A stretch of 64,000 nt of DNA from Choristoneura fumiferana (GCF_025370935.1 NC_133490.1:12172407-12236406); one strand, 5' to 3'; positions 50,101 to 57,700 are shown, counted from the stretch's first letter. A program made the numbers and translations. The notes: generated by a model from the sequence alone, not told the origin.

Positions 50101-52735
50101 AGCTCTCAAACAGATGGAAACTGAGAAAACGAAACCCTTAAAACTATAGTTTCGCCATGTTTTATGCGAGATTTCTTGTGTTAGTTCTTATATGTACATA
50201 TACTACCTTTAAACGAGCAATTCTTGTATATACAGGGTGGCCTATTTAGATTGGTCCGTATGGGAAACTCTGAAACTATAAGACATACGAAGATCTGTTC
50301 TTAGGAACCATGTCATCGATTTTAATAACAAGAAAAACTGCATTCATGCATTTTAAAAAAACCTGTACTCAGCTCGGGAATCGAACCCGGACGTTTTGAA
50401 GAATAAAACTTACATTATTAAAGAATATGAAATACAATGCATTTTATTTTTTCTTGATACCGTGTTTCATAGTAGATTGCTTATGACCTACACTACACGA
50501 ATTCACGAATAAACATACGTACCTACACTTTTGTATTCATAGTATTAATACGACGTATATTTGGTCTATGAACTAGATTTTTTGCTACTTTAATAATTAT
50601 TTATTACTTTACTAACGAGATAGCTCGCAAAATCCTCTTTTGTCTAGATATTACCCTCCTGAGTCCTCGCGTACTTTATAAAGGACCAATTAACACTAAG
50701 AATAACGGCTGATTGTACTTTATAAAGTACAAATTGTTCATTGAATAAAGAATTCTAAGCATATTCAAATAAGGTAACCAAAATAACAAAGCAGGTCAAC
50801 CACGTCTAGGTCTTAAGCACTAAGTTTGTTAAAAAATGTCAGGGTTACATTTATTTTAATCAAAGAGATTGAGTTAAGTGAAATTAACTTTTAACCTATG
50901 AACTTTAATTAACAATCGATCGATGTCATGTTTATTTTACATCACTTTTGTTTTATTTGTTAACTAAAACACAAATATTTCACATAATTTTATTCGACTT
51001 TTTTTTTTATTCGACTGGATGGCAAAACGAGCAAGTGGATCTCCTGATGGTAAGAGATGACCGCCGCCCATAAACAACTTACAAACACCGGGGTATTGCA
51101 GATGCGTTGCCAACCTAGAGGCTAAGATGGGAACCTCAAGTGCGTAATTTACGGCTGTCTTACTCTCCAAGCCGAAACACAACAGTGCAACACTGCTGCT
51201 TCACGGCAGAATTATCGAGCAAGATGGTTGATAGCAATCGGGCGGACCCTTGCACAAGGTTCTACCAACTGCAAAAATTGCAATTGCTAATTGCTTGCAT
51301 TAAGTTAAGTTTAGTCGTAAGTACTTAATAGTAGAATAGGTACTTATAAAGACAAACAAGTCATTAAAAAAAGCGGCCAAGTGCGAGTCGGACTCGTGCA
51401 CTAAGAGTTCCGTACCATCTATACAACATTCATTAGACATTAGCAAAAAACGGCAAAAAATCACATTTGTTGTAGGTATGGCTCCCCCCTTTCAATATTT
51501 ATTTTATTCTGTTTTTGGTATTTTTTGTTATGGCGGCAACAGTACGTTATACATAATCTGTGAAACTGTCTAACTATCACGGTTCATGAGATACAGCATG
51601 GTGACCGACGGACAGGCGGACGGACAGCGAAGTCTTAGTAATAGGGTTTCCGTTGTCACCCTTTGGTCACGGAACCCTAAAAAAATCTCAGTTTCGAAAA
51701 TTGGGCCCAGCCCCCTGCCTATTTAAACATCATAACCTCTGGACATCAGAGCCAATTACGTCGGATGTCCAATTTTTACCAAAATCACTTTTTTTTAGAA
51801 TCATACAAAAAAAAGTCCTCTTTTAGGCCATGTGTCTGTTATATCGCTATCTCTTTTATTAACCAAGTTAGATTTTCTAAAAAAGGTCGGTTGTCCATAA
51901 TACCTTAGAAGAAAAATAACTGATGTTTAATTAATTATGATTTTTTGCCTCTAGTAATCTTAATGTATGGCTTTAAAAGTAGTAGTAAAAGTAGGTCTGA
52001 TTTGAACATAAGTCCTATATTTATTTCGTGATGCCAAATTTTCTTGAAGCCAAAATGTCGGATTAACATCCGACCACAGCACATACCTATGCCTTAATAA
52101 TTTTAGGTCGGATGTAACACCCTTTTGATGATCAAATTTGAATTGCATTGTTATTGATAGCGTAAGAAAGAACTTGTATGACAGAAAATACTTGTAGTTA
52201 TTTTGCTCTTTCTATATAATAACTAGTTTTCTTAATTTTGTTACATTAAGTCGATGTTAAAACCTTTTAAAGTTTAATTTTGCTTGACTTGAAAAGTATC
52301 AAAGTACCTCCGACCTATTTATTGGCTTTGATGTCCAGATCTCTAGCACGATCAAAAAACACTAACCTGCTTCACAATGAGCCTCGCGACCCTGGGGCTG
52401 GCAAAAGTCACAAAACCATAGCACTTTGACACACCAGCCCGATCGTAGATCACCCTCGCAGCTGTCACGGTCGCGAACCCTGAGAAGAACTTCCACAGGT
52501 CCTCATCAGTCGTCGTCAAGGAGAAACCACCAACAAAAATCCTGTTGTGAATAACCGTCCCAAACTTAGGGGCATCCGATGGAGGAAGGCTGTCATCTGT
52601 CTCGTCTTCAGGAGAATTTAAGAGCGCTTTCAATTTCTCGTGAGGGTCAGCACATTTTCTGTTGTTAGCAGCACTCTCTTCAACCATATGCGCACAGCTA
52701 GCTGATTCACTCCTAATGTATCTTTTAACTTCCAT
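31968..52735 (-). CDS. boule: boule/DAZ-family RNA-binding protein, 4 coding exons (join of 52367-52735, 36606-36668, 34667-34823, 31968-32113)
   Basis: Seen: joining the four exons gives 735 nt, 244 residues plus TGA, with intron phases 0, 0 and 1 and GT/AG at every junction. A single RRM spans about residues 64-144. RNP2 is IFVGGF (66-71), the DAZ-family signature DRAGVSK is at 98-104, and RNP1 is KCYGFVTF (104-111). The RRM ends in LRVAQAVRKQ, matching the LNIAPAIRKQ-like end of Boule RRMs. Residues 145-244 are rich in Pro, Ala, Tyr and Cys. The length is close to that of other insect Boule proteins. Known for the family: Boule binds mRNAs in germ cells and promotes translation needed for meiosis, usually in testis. 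Inferred: the same role here. Odd points are Cys for Gly in RNP1 and a 15,698-bp first intron. An additional small exon between exons 2 and 3 cannot be excluded, nor can upstream non-coding exons. The gene could be a diverged boule paralog. Confidence 0.85.
32720..33086. mobile_element. Non-autonomous TIR element (TTTTTCATCACACTTGC), second copy
   Basis: Closely matches 1659-2025 at both ends, with a longer G-run segment (AGGAGGGGGGGAGGGCGG). Lies upstream of the last boule exon, within intron 3. Confidence 0.6.
33087..33215. mobile_element. Palindromic element abutting the previous one
   Basis: Same arrangement as 2026-2153: ACATTGTATGTCGCACGGGC on the left, GCCCTTAAGACACAATGTAC on the right. 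Confidence 0.55.
33394..33510 (-). pseudogene. RTE-like LINE 3' end fragment
   Basis: Starts with the (ATC)n tail and reads on the minus strand as the C-terminal GKRWMQVASCRSLWR-like end of the family at 8397 (TGTTCAGCAGTGGACGTCTT-type motif reversed). Confidence 0.6.
33940..34330. mobile_element. Interspersed retroelement, SINE/LINE 3' type
   Basis: GGGCAAACGA, GATCGCCTGATGGTAAACGG, CACCTGCAACACCAAAAGAG and GTGCGTTGCCGGCC form a common lepidopteran repeat phrase, also seen at 54810-54905. The remainder (GGCAGTAGTACGCTCTTTTC, CATGCGATAGGGGATGCACA) belongs to the same unit. No intact ORF. Confidence 0.5.
34435..34646 (+). pseudogene. RTE-like LINE C-terminus with (GAT)n tail, next to boule exon 3
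   Basis: Plus strand reads TDDLVKAAGSRWMQAAANRS, NWRSMGKAYVKQWTSYG and stop, then GATGATGATGATGATGATGA. This is the final part of the same LINE type as 8397-8990, antisense to boule. The tail ends at 34646, leaving 18 bases before the donor GT of boule exon 3 (34665-34666). Confidence 0.8.
34667..34823 (-). CDS. boule: boule coding exon 3 (Pro/Ala-rich tail)
   Basis: 157 nt encoding residues 145-196 plus one base of the next codon. The acceptor is CTTGTCCTTCCAG and the donor is a perfect A/GTAAGT, giving phase 1. The peptide begins MSQLPVLGAEAAPL and ends PPPYAMYPLPFD; PYAMYP-like Pro/Tyr segments are usual after the RRM in Boule proteins. The exon is strongly GC-rich compared with its AT-rich surroundings. 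A LINE 3' end with a (GAT)n tail lies 18 bp inside the following intron. Confidence 0.78.
36120..36374. mobile_element. Mutator-like MITE with 9-bp target duplication
   Basis: Termini TGAGTACTGCCTTTTCGC and CGAAACATTAGTAAACC. Flanked by identical AATATTAAC at 36111-36119 and 36375-36383. Lies in boule intron 2. Confidence 0.85.
36606..36668 (-). CDS. boule: boule coding exon 2 (last part of the RRM)
   Basis: A 63-nt microexon encoding 21 residues, SGGVMFSPLGRLRVAQAVRK plus Q. The acceptor is a T-rich tract ending ATTTCCAG and the donor is GTAAAA; both junctions are phase 0. Its second half aligns with the beta-4 strand and RRM end typical of Boule (RKLNIAPAIKKQ in flies). It is too short to be convincing alone; the phase match with exon 1 and the family alignment carry the call. 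Confidence 0.8.
36887..37102. repeat. Long near-perfect palindrome in boule intron 1
   Basis: Arms of about 100 bp: AACTGCTTCAACTTTGCCCT, GAGTCGATAACTTAGCAC and ATAGGTTTTAAACTTTTATC on the left are matched by GATAAAAGTTTTAAAACCTA, GTGCTAAGTTATCGACTC and AGGGCAAAGTTAAAGCAGTT on the right. The loop is a short AATTATTATTA. Probably a foldback MITE. Confidence 0.8.
37175..37402 (-). mobile_element. SINE-like poly(A) retroelement (reverse)
   Basis: Poly(T) followed by ATTCGACTGGATGGCAAATG, GATGGTAAGAGATCACCACC and CTTCACGGCAGGATTAGCGA, matching 1-236 in reverse. Confidence 0.75.
38336..38664. mobile_element. Degenerate TA-flanked MITE of the GGGGCTGTTTCACC type
   Basis: TA/GGAGATGTTTCACC at the left and GGTGAAACAAGGGCT/TA at the right; the right arm also has ATTCGAACAAAACGAACAGA and GACGGCAGCACA. 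The middle is longer than in the copies at 39189 and 57976, so another insertion is likely. Confidence 0.5.
38740..38970 (+). pseudogene. RTE-like LINE C-terminus
   Basis: Reads LPTRLTDDLAKAAGSQWMQA in the plus frame with WKSMG following in another frame and a degenerate GATGATGATAATGATG tail. A stop codon breaks it after AASN. Confidence 0.7.
39189..39310. mobile_element. Palindromic MITE of the GGGGCTGTTTCACC type
   Basis: GGGCTGTTTCATAACCCATT, AACGGATAAATGTGATGCC and GTCTATTCGAACAAAACAAA face ATCACATTTATCCGTCAGAT and AATCAATGGACGG. It is a decayed copy of the core at 57976-58116. Confidence 0.6.
39330..40110. other. Non-coding intronic sequence
   Basis: Mostly unique-looking. No recognisable element or exon. 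Confidence 0.4.
40120..40460 (-). mobile_element. SINE fragments
   Basis: CATATCTACGTCCCACTGTT, GGGCATAGGTATCCTCTCAG and, later, GAGAGGGTAGTTCCCACGTG match parts of the (GAT)n-tailed SINE. A minus-strand tRNA-like B box (GGGTTGGATC, near 40355) lies between, in a second SINE-like piece. Confidence 0.5.
40806..40897. mobile_element. Short palindromic MITE
   Basis: CGATTGGTTTTTTGGAGTCT and AGACTCCAAAAAACCAATCA are inverted over about 22 bp. A single arm recurs at 41737-41757. Confidence 0.6.
41068..41135 (+). mobile_element. tRNA-like SINE head
   Basis: Has a good T-arm and B box (CCTGGGTTCGATTCCCAG) and an A-box-like GTGGTGTAGGGG, but the acceptor ends do not pair, so it is a tRNA-derived retroelement head rather than a tRNA gene. 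Confidence 0.5.
41512..41870 (+). mobile_element. RTE-like retroelement tail, diverged
   Basis: AACTAGCGTTGCCGGCGATT, CCCACGGGAACTATGCAG and, at the end, TTCGCATTTGTAATATTAGT match the tail family; the middle is interrupted near 41640-41760. Confidence 0.5.
42068..42167 (-). mobile_element. tRNA-derived SINE head
   Basis: Minus strand reads a head with B box GTGGGTTCGAGACC and TTGGACTTATGGCCTCAAG upstream, then AATTTATGTGCGAAATTACA. Partial copy only. Confidence 0.55.
42363..42630 (+). repeat. 'GGTTCCGTACC'-type repeat, variant
   Basis: TAGGGTTTCGTAGTCAACTA, CTGTCTGTCTGTCC, GAAAGCTGTAATTTCGCATG and GTGTGGGGTATCGTTGTATA also occur at 44440-44700. Confidence 0.5.
42632..42738. mobile_element. 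Palindromic element, solo copy
   Basis: ATTACGAACATCGACTCATT and GAGTCTCGTTCGTAATTCC match the palindrome at 2026-2153 without the neighbouring TIR element. Confidence 0.55.
43210..43232. repeat. (GAATA)n microsatellite
   Basis: Four tandem GAATA units. Confidence 0.9.
43240..44180. other. Non-coding intronic sequence
   Basis: Nothing coding is recognisable. A TGAGCGGC..GTGCCGCTGAGT pair at 43952-44050, with ACTAAATTTTGTGCCGCTGA, resembles the region at 33600-33690 and is probably a small shared MITE. Confidence 0.45.
44205..44390 (+). repeat. 'CGACGCAAAAAGAGGGG'-type repeat, partial
   Basis: GTCTGTTTGTCTGTGGCATC, GTAGCTCTTAAACGGATAGA and GTTTTTGATACTTTGAACTT match the copies at 62852-63085 and 49168-49400. 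Confidence 0.55.
44430..45225 (+). repeat. 'GGTTCCG'-type repeat split by a palindrome
   Basis: Starts AGGGTTCCGGAGCTACAATG, AACGGAACCCTTATATTTTC, and resumes after the palindrome with TAGGGGTTTGCTAAGAAG; it ends in TACGGAGCCCTATTTTGGGC and the GACACGCTCTTGGCCGGTT segment. Confidence 0.55.
44710..44851. mobile_element. GC-rich palindromic MITE inserted in a repeat
   Basis: TGATTTTCCACCGGCGAGGC and its complement form the ends; the arms continue through GAGAATTGAAATTTGTATG. The trinucleotide TTA lies on both sides (CATTA and CTTTA), consistent with a 3-bp target duplication of Harbinger type. Confidence 0.7.
45310..45980 (-). pseudogene. RTE-like LINE coding remnants, interrupted
   Basis: Minus strand: 45980-45800 reads RLEAFEMWCWGK and ISWKGRPIRKS; 45490-45330 reads GRKDRGEER and a DQISEKVGVASYQEVKR-type frame. 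These two blocks are in the normal order of an RTE reverse transcriptase end, separated by about 300 bp of other sequence. Frameshifts and stops are present. Confidence 0.7.
46000..46700. other. Non-coding intronic sequence
   Basis: No element or exon recognised. One small inverted stretch (GAGCGAGCC.. and GGCTCGCT) at 46026-46067. Confidence 0.4.
46710..46825 (-). mobile_element. SINE fragments
   Basis: CATAAGTCAAACACTAGG (head) and CAAGCCCTCTCATTCTGAGA, GGACGCCTATGTCC (3' end) of the (GAT)n-tailed SINE, with the middle lost. Confidence 0.5.
46901..47223. mobile_element. Reversed copy of the TTTTTCATCACAC composite
   Basis: TACATTGTGTCTTAAGGTCG at the left and GTTTACGAACAAGTGTGATG at the right, with CTCTTGGCAGCGCC inside. 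The palindromic half is truncated to one arm. Confidence 0.6.
47225..47650. other. Non-coding intronic sequence
   Basis: No element or exon recognised. Confidence 0.4.
47660..47835 (+). repeat. Two partial interspersed repeats
   Basis: TAGGGTCCCGTGCCACAGTC (a GGTTCCG-type fragment) followed by AACCCCGACGCAAAAAGAGG and GTGCTATAAGTTTGACCGCT. Confidence 0.5.
47990..48330. repeat. Cluster of AT-rich trinucleotide runs
   Basis: ATT/ATA runs at about 47990-48006, 48189-48204, 48277-48292 and 48306-48327. Confidence 0.7.
48330..48715. other. Non-coding intronic sequence
   Basis: No repeat or exon recognised; a 78-codon minus-strand ORF (48443-48679) has no recognisable feature. Confidence 0.4.
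48719..49085 (+). mobile_element. RTE-like tail following a CGACGCAAAAAGAGG-type repeat
   Basis: 48719-48877 is the repeat (ACCCCCAACATAAAAAGAGG); 48878-49085 is a retroelement tail with TTGCCCGCGGCTTCGTCCGC, GTTCCCTCGGGAACTGTGCA, GATCCGTCGCTCCGTTTCGA and TTGCATTTATAATATGTATG. Confidence 0.6.
49168..49400 (-). repeat. 'CGACGCAAAAAGAGGGG' repeat (reverse)
   Basis: AGCTGGAAAACCCCCGACTT, TCTCAAAAACGGCTGAACCG and AACTTATAACACCCCTCTTT. Near-identical phrases occur at 49725-49950 and 62428-62620. Confidence 0.65.
49725..49955 (-). repeat. 'CGACGCAAAAAGAGGGG' repeat (reverse)
   Basis: GTTGGAAAACCCTCGACTTT to CACCCCTCTTTTTGCGTCGG. Confidence 0.65.
50033..50215 (+). repeat. 'CGACGCAAAAAGAGGGG' repeat, partial
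   Basis: TTCGACACAAAAAGGGGTGC and TCTGTCTGTCGGTCTGTGTC, degenerate afterwards. Confidence 0.5.
50232..50410. mobile_element. ACAGGGTGGCC element with tRNA-like B box
   Basis: ACAGGGTGGCCTATTTAGAT starts it; near the end, minus strand reads GTCCGGGTTCGATTCCCGAG. Likely a SINE or a LINE end; class unclear. Confidence 0.4.
50420..50995. other. AT-rich non-coding intronic sequence
   Basis: No exon recognised. ACTTTATAAAG..AAT occurs twice about 40 bp apart (50673 and 50718). Confidence 0.4.
50999..51273 (-). mobile_element. SINE-like poly(A) retroelement (reverse)
   Basis: Poly(T), ATTCGACTGGATGGCAAAAC to TTGCACAAGGTTCTACCAAC. Longest copy in the window together with 60044-60303. Confidence 0.8.
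51375..51680 (+). repeat. 'GGTTCCGTACC' interspersed repeat
   Basis: GGCCAAGTGCGAGTCGGACT, AGAGTTCCGTACCATCTATA, GACGGACAGGCGGACGGACA and GGTCACGGAACCCTAAAAAA mark a rather complete copy. Confidence 0.65.
51690..52340. other. Non-coding intronic sequence near boule exon 1
   Basis: Contains repeated short phrases on GTCGGAT / ATCCGAC (51755, 52052-52070, 52105), suggesting an old MITE; no exon. Confidence 0.4.
52367..52735 (-). CDS. boule: boule coding exon 1 (start codon, RNP2 and RNP1)
   Basis: This exon encodes residues 1-123. The ATG at 52735-52733 is the first Met after an in-frame TAA nine bases upstream, which supports this start if the leader is contiguous. Residues 1-58 are a polar, acidic leader containing SPEDETDDSLPPSD, with no recognised domain. 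The RRM begins at about residue 64 (RIFVGGF). The exon ends CAG and is followed by the donor GTTAGT, phase 0. Translation past the donor would add only a few residues before stopping, so the splice is expected. Confidence 0.88.
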
Positions 52736-52870
52736 GTTAATTTAAAACATGTTCCCTTGTTTACTAAACTAAACACTAGCGTAACTACACTGCTTCTAAT
52801 GTGAAGCGGAAAACAAGGGTATACTTAGTCGCGTATCGATTTTGTGCTATAATATTTCGTACGTGTATTC
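52736..52870 (-). promoter_or_regulatory. probable boule 5' leader and proximal promoter region
   Basis: This is the sequence immediately upstream of the boule ATG. It contains no repeat I recognise and no ORF. A GCAGTGTAGT stretch about 50-60 bp upstream could serve as an initiator, but no firm TATA box or transcription start can be assigned. Assignment is by position only. Confidence 0.25.
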
Positions 52871-53730
52871 TGTGCGTTGCGCGGTGGCTGACACTTCAGC
52901 TGATCTTGTGCGGCAAGGTACGGTTAAGAGATAAGAGTATCCAACCACACTATTTTGAAGATATGCACTATAAATAGTGGTCGAGGTATTGTAAAGTGCT
53001 ATTTTTACGAGACGAGGGAACTGGGTCAATGGTAGACATCTAGCGGCGGCGCGGCGAGGTTGTGGCGAGGTCGTTCCGATTTGCTTGGGAAGATGGCGCT
53101 GTTATCAATGTTTAGTGTTTTGAAAAGGGTAGATGAAACTTTATAAAAAAATAGGATTTTTTTCAACTAGTAAACTGACTTGTTGTTCTATGAATTTGTA
53201 GTTTTCAATATAGATTAATTGTATTGTATCATGGACCGATTACATTGCGGGAGTTGCCCAGTTGGCTGACTGATGACTTCTAGCTGATGATGACGAGGAT
53301 CTAAAACAGACTACAATGTTTTGATTGTTTTACACTCATATTCAGTACTTTGTAATTTGTTTGTGTGTAATTGTGTAATTATGATATTGCATTTGTGTCT
53401 CTTCTGTATTAGTGAATAAACACCTTCTTTCTTTTCTTTACTAACATTTTGCACACTATAACATCTAAAGCTTACTACGTACTTGTATAACATATTTAAT
53501 TTCTGAGAGTCCTAAATTAAAATGTTGTATTATTTTGCCATCCCCTTCGATCTAGATGTGCGATTTGTAGCTTGCATTGGTACTTAACTTAAAGCACTTA
53601 ATGGTTGAACCCGTTCGCCAATAGTTCCCAAAGTTTTTAGGTAAGAAAACTTTCGTATCGGAAATTGGAAAAGTGTTTTCGTAGACGAGTTTCGGAGTTT
53701 GTAGGTTGCATCGGAATGGGTTTTAGTAAG
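52871..53730. other. Non-coding 5' flank of boule
   Basis: No ORF or repeat recognised apart from short AT-rich stretches. A GC-rich stretch at 53037-53070 (GCGGCGGCGCGGCGAGG) stands out. Confidence 0.4.
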
Positions 53731-53732
53731 TA

Positions 53733-53865
53733 CTAGCTGTTACCCGCGACTCTGCCCGCGTATAATTCGTTAATAGCTATACCGTACCGTGGGAATTATG
53801 CAATTTTCCGGAACTTAAACTCACCCAACGGCTTATAAACAAACATTCGCATTAATATTGTTAAT
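53733..53865 (+). mobile_element. RTE-like retroelement tail, diverged
   Basis: ACTAGCTGTTACCCGCGACT, TGGGAATTATGCAATTTTCC and a degraded end TTCGCATTAATATTG. Confidence 0.5.
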
Positions 53866-54338
53866 AGCGGGATGCTCTGGTTATACCTTGACAAGTTCGT
53901 ATGTTAACTAAGTAGAACCCTGTCGCAGGGAGACTGCCGCCCTTATCAAGTTTTTTTTTATAAGTGCGGCAAATGCTGACTGGAACAGGGTTCCACCCAG
54001 TGTCACGCACAAATGTATTACAAATTATTTGAACTTCATACATTAATACTAGTGTTTACTCGAAGCTTTGCACGCGTAGGCGTATAAATTATAAAAAAAA
54101 AAACTCCGGTCAAATGTGAGTCCATAAAAATTGGTAGGTCCATTTTGTCTAGGTAGACTAGACAAAAGGGACGCAGTGTGGTTTAATTGTAGATTGATTA
54201 TTGATACGCAGATAGATATCGATATAGACATAATAAGGGGGTGTATCGCCTCATAAATGAAAGAATGGATGTCACGAAACACTTTAATTCGGAAAAAAAG
54301 ATAAAAAGGTAACACGTTAGTCACAGTCACAGAAAAAA

Positions 54339-54615
54339 GCCGTGGTGGCCTAGTGGTTTGACCTATCGCCTCTCAAACAGAGGGTCGGGTTCAAACCCCG
54401 GCTCGCACCTCTAAGTTTTTCGAAATTCATATGCGGAATTACATTTGAAATTTACCACGAGCTTTGCGGTGAAGGAAACATCGTGAGGAAACCTACAAAC
54501 CTGCGAAGCAATTCAATGGTGCGTGCGAAGTTCCCAATCCGCACTGGGCCCGCGTGGGAACTAAAGCCCAAGCCCTCTTGTTCTGAGAGGAGGTCTGTGC
54601 CCAGCAGTGGGACAA
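54339..54615 (+). mobile_element. tRNA-derived SINE with complete head
   Basis: Best example of the family. A box TGGCCTAGTGGT (54346-54357) and B box GGTTCAAACCC (54388-54398) are at tRNA spacing, followed by CTCGCACCTCTAAGTTTTTC, AAATTTACCACGAGCTTTGC, GCACTGGGCCCGCGTGGGAA and CCCAGCAGTGGGAC. The (GAT)n tail is missing here. Confidence 0.9.
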
Positions 54616-54799
54616 CGATTTCGGTGCGAAATAGCGCGCACGCATATCAAGTCCGAGCAACAGCGTCGGCCGCGGTGACAAAGCAACTTGGCAACTGATT
54701 TTTCACTTTTCTTTTTGGTTGTGCCTACTTGTAGGTACCTAATATTATATTTATTCTGTGTCTAATACCAGTTATGCCATAAAAGCTAGGTACCTTTTT

Positions 54800-54930
54800 A
54801 TATAAGAAGGGGCAAACGAGCATGAGGATCTCCTGATGGGAAGCAATCACCGCCGCCCATGGACACCTGCCAACACGAGGGGTATCACAGGTGCGTTGCC
54901 GGCACTGTAAGACATTGATAGGCTCGTTTT
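54800..54930 (+). mobile_element. Interspersed retroelement fragment
   Basis: GGGCAAACGAGCATGAGGAT, CTCCTGATGGGAAGCAATCA, CACAGGTGCGTTGCCGGC; related to the start of 33940-34330. Confidence 0.55.
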
Positions 54931-54954
54931 TTTAAAGATCCCTAAGCTCTCTCT

Positions 54955-55240
54955 TCTTTAACTTAAGAGTTATACTCTTGTCGGTGGAGTATTGTCCACA
55001 CATTCCTCCTTTGAGCCATCCTCTTGACCTCTTGATACGACGCGACGCCGACTTTCTCCCTTATCTGATCGATGTAGCTGCGCCTAGGTCGACCTCTTCC
55101 TCTCTTCCTCTCGATCTTTCCTTCCAAAATTGTTTTGAAGAGGTCGTCCTGCCCTACACTCTACCGCTCCGAAAACACTGTCCCAGGAATCTGGTTCCAT
55201 ATTTTAGTCGGTTGGCTACCTTCACCAAATCTCAAGTTTC
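54955..55240 (-). pseudogene. RTE-like LINE coding remnant
   Basis: Minus strand reads a GKIERKRGRGRPRRSYIDQI-like frame followed by SYQEVKRM, as in 45330-45490. Several frameshifts. Confidence 0.65.
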
Positions 55241-55309
55241 TAGGCCAACAACTGCGTTGACTAAGAAGGTTGATTACTTTTACTGCTCTACCTACGGGTA
55301 ACAGATCTT

Positions 55310-57020
55310 AGAAAGTACCTACCTACCTATTGATATTTAATACCTTCACTCGTTCCTGAGAAAAAGGGTCTTCATAAACGAACGAACGGACAAAAAGTAC
55401 GTAATCCTATGTTTTATTTTTGCTGACTGAGAAACCCTAAAAAAGCTACTTTATCAAGGCGTGCAGTTATTATTGTCAAAGACAACAATAAAATTATTCG
55501 AGCGTCACTTAACCGCACCTGATATATCAAATTTAATACTTCCCACATCTTTCCATTCCACTGCGTTACTTATTTTATATTTTTCTGTATTAGATTTACA
55601 TTTGTTAATTTCATAAAATTGCGCAAAAGATAATAATGACCAACGCTGTGAACAAAACGCAGAAACGTCAATGTGACATTTACGTATTGTTGCCACATGA
55701 TAAATAATTCCCTTTTTTTTGAGATAATTAATATTTAACACCTCTTTACACCACGTAAGTTATTTTTTTTTACTTTTAAGATATTTTAAGATTGAGATGA
55801 GATGAGAACTGTTTAACTTCTATCAATGCCACGACAGCCTCTGAATATTTAACAGTTTGTTTCTCCTTTATAGAATCACTTAAATTTTTTCATAACAGGT
55901 AATTACAGCTCAAAAAATACTTTTACTATTTATTTTATTACTTAAACGTGAACAGATGTCAAGAGGAAACGAAGTTTTTTTAATTTACCACATCTTTGTC
56001 ACAAACAAAATATTGTTTCAGGGAAAATTAAATCCATTTTACTGGCAGCACTGCCGTTATTTACTTCACCTACGTATAAGTAAAGTACGCTAGACTACAA
56101 AGTTTTCTCTTTTCGTTCATTTATTTATTGTGATTCCGTGTCTATTGTGTTTTAATAATGTGCAGTGATACAATAAGAAAGTTTTACGACCACTTATTGC
56201 AGTAAAATTACTTAGCTGTAGGTTGAGTGTGTGATAGTAACGCTTCTTTGCTCTATTTTTCATCGATAATTAACTTATGAAGATATTCTGATTGGCATTG
56301 AGTAAGTATTTTCGTAGCTTCAGTTAATATATGACCTGAATACGGCTTCCAGCCGATACATAGTTAAAAACGTCAACTGAAACTGGCGTTTTCGGTATAC
56401 CCTCCAAAGAAATGATTGTTTGTTGAATATACTAACGTATGCCCGGTAAGTATATGTTATTAACTTACGTCAGCCTCATAAATATTAAAAGAACTTGTTT
56501 CGGACATTGCGTGAAGTGTATCTATTTTAATAGGTAACTGGTGTATCCTCAATATCTAGTCGGCATCATCTTTCTATATTTTAAGTGTTTTCGCACTATG
56601 TCTGATCAGGACCTGTGTAAATAATGACGAGAGTTGTTGTAGTGCTTTTCGGATGGTTCTGTCATCCGGTTTCTCACAGATCTAGTGCATAAACTACAAT
56701 ATAATTAGTGAATTTCGGGTCTGATATATCACTTGATTTATCGAAAATAGCTTTTGTTGTTAACAGTATTCACTCTTTTGACATTCCAACAGGGGCCTGA
56801 TTTGGTCTGATTGCTAAACCCTGGAGCAGTGTTTTTCAAACTTTTTCAGGACAGGATCCCCATAGTTTGAAAAATAGCGACCCCCTGCCTACCTCTACTT
56901 ACAGTTATTTGTATTATATACTATATGTTGATACATGTAATACAAACAATGAAATCATACACAATAATGGTGAGAGTATTTAAAGATAACGCAAAATTTG
57001 ACCATTTGTAAAAAACAATC
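55310..57020. other. Non-coding, no gene recognised
   Basis: Only short ORFs, the longest being 78 codons on the minus strand at 55505-55741, without a recognisable domain. 56,000-56,800 lacks recognised repeats and could contain UTR or promoter DNA, but nothing positive supports it. Confidence 0.4.
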
Positions 57021-57029
57021 CGGACAAGT

Positions 57030-57199
57030 ATAGATAGGCCAATATGTGGGCTACCACCCTAAAGTTGATAATCGTTTGCATGCATATAAACAATAATGCC
57101 AATAGATGTCTGTCAATTTGAATGTTCGACTTTAGCGAGATATTCATTTTATAGGAACTTGATTAAATTTGATAGACCACTTATTTGGCTGATGGTACC
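57030..57199. mobile_element. MITE with GGTACCATCAGCCAAATA-type ends
   Basis: Right end TTTGGCTGATGGTACC is intact; left is decayed (GGCCAATATGTGGGCTACCA). The interior GTTGATAATCGTTTGCATG matches 15803-15971. Confidence 0.6.
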
Positions 57200-57700
57200 A
57201 TAGGGTGCATACGGATCCAGCTGCTAGTCTTGTCTACCTGAGCTGCTCACCGCTGGCTATACCATTTTCACTTATCTAATTGCCATGTTCAAGAATTAAT
57301 ATCTTTTGTAATATAATATCTTTAGGACAAATTACAAAAAACCTAGAGAGGCCTAATGTAAGACTTTCTACAAAGAACATACAATTACAAATTTACTGAT
57401 AAAACTGCTATAAAGCATCACCAAAATAGTATAACTCTTTTGTTCGTATATGACAAGTTTAAGAGCATACCAGATATTGAGATACATCACGCTTGTTTTT
57501 TCTGAACAATACATTGTTTGTAAATTGTTTCAAAACATGCTCTCGAGAGAGCAGACAAAAACATTTTGTTGCATTACATCTTATAAACTCGAAATTATGA
57601 AAGCATATAGCAAAGTATATATTTATAGTACGAGGGGCGTTCAATAAAAAGTGAGAATGAATGTTATGAGTAAAGAACTTTTATTACATGTAATTTTATT

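Larger units (their letters stand above)
36669..52366 (-). other. boule intron 1 (15,698 bp, rich in mobile elements)
   Basis: Bounded by the donor GTTAGT at 52366 and the acceptor at 36669. It holds LINE fragments, SINE pieces, the long palindromes at 36887-37102 and 44710-44851, and many copies of two other interspersed repeats, listed separately. No additional conserved coding exon was recognised inside it. Confidence 0.75.

Noticed and set aside
55505..55741. 78-codon minus-strand ORF as a gene or first exon
   Set aside because: No recognisable domain, no clear splice sites, and composition typical of AT-rich non-coding DNA.
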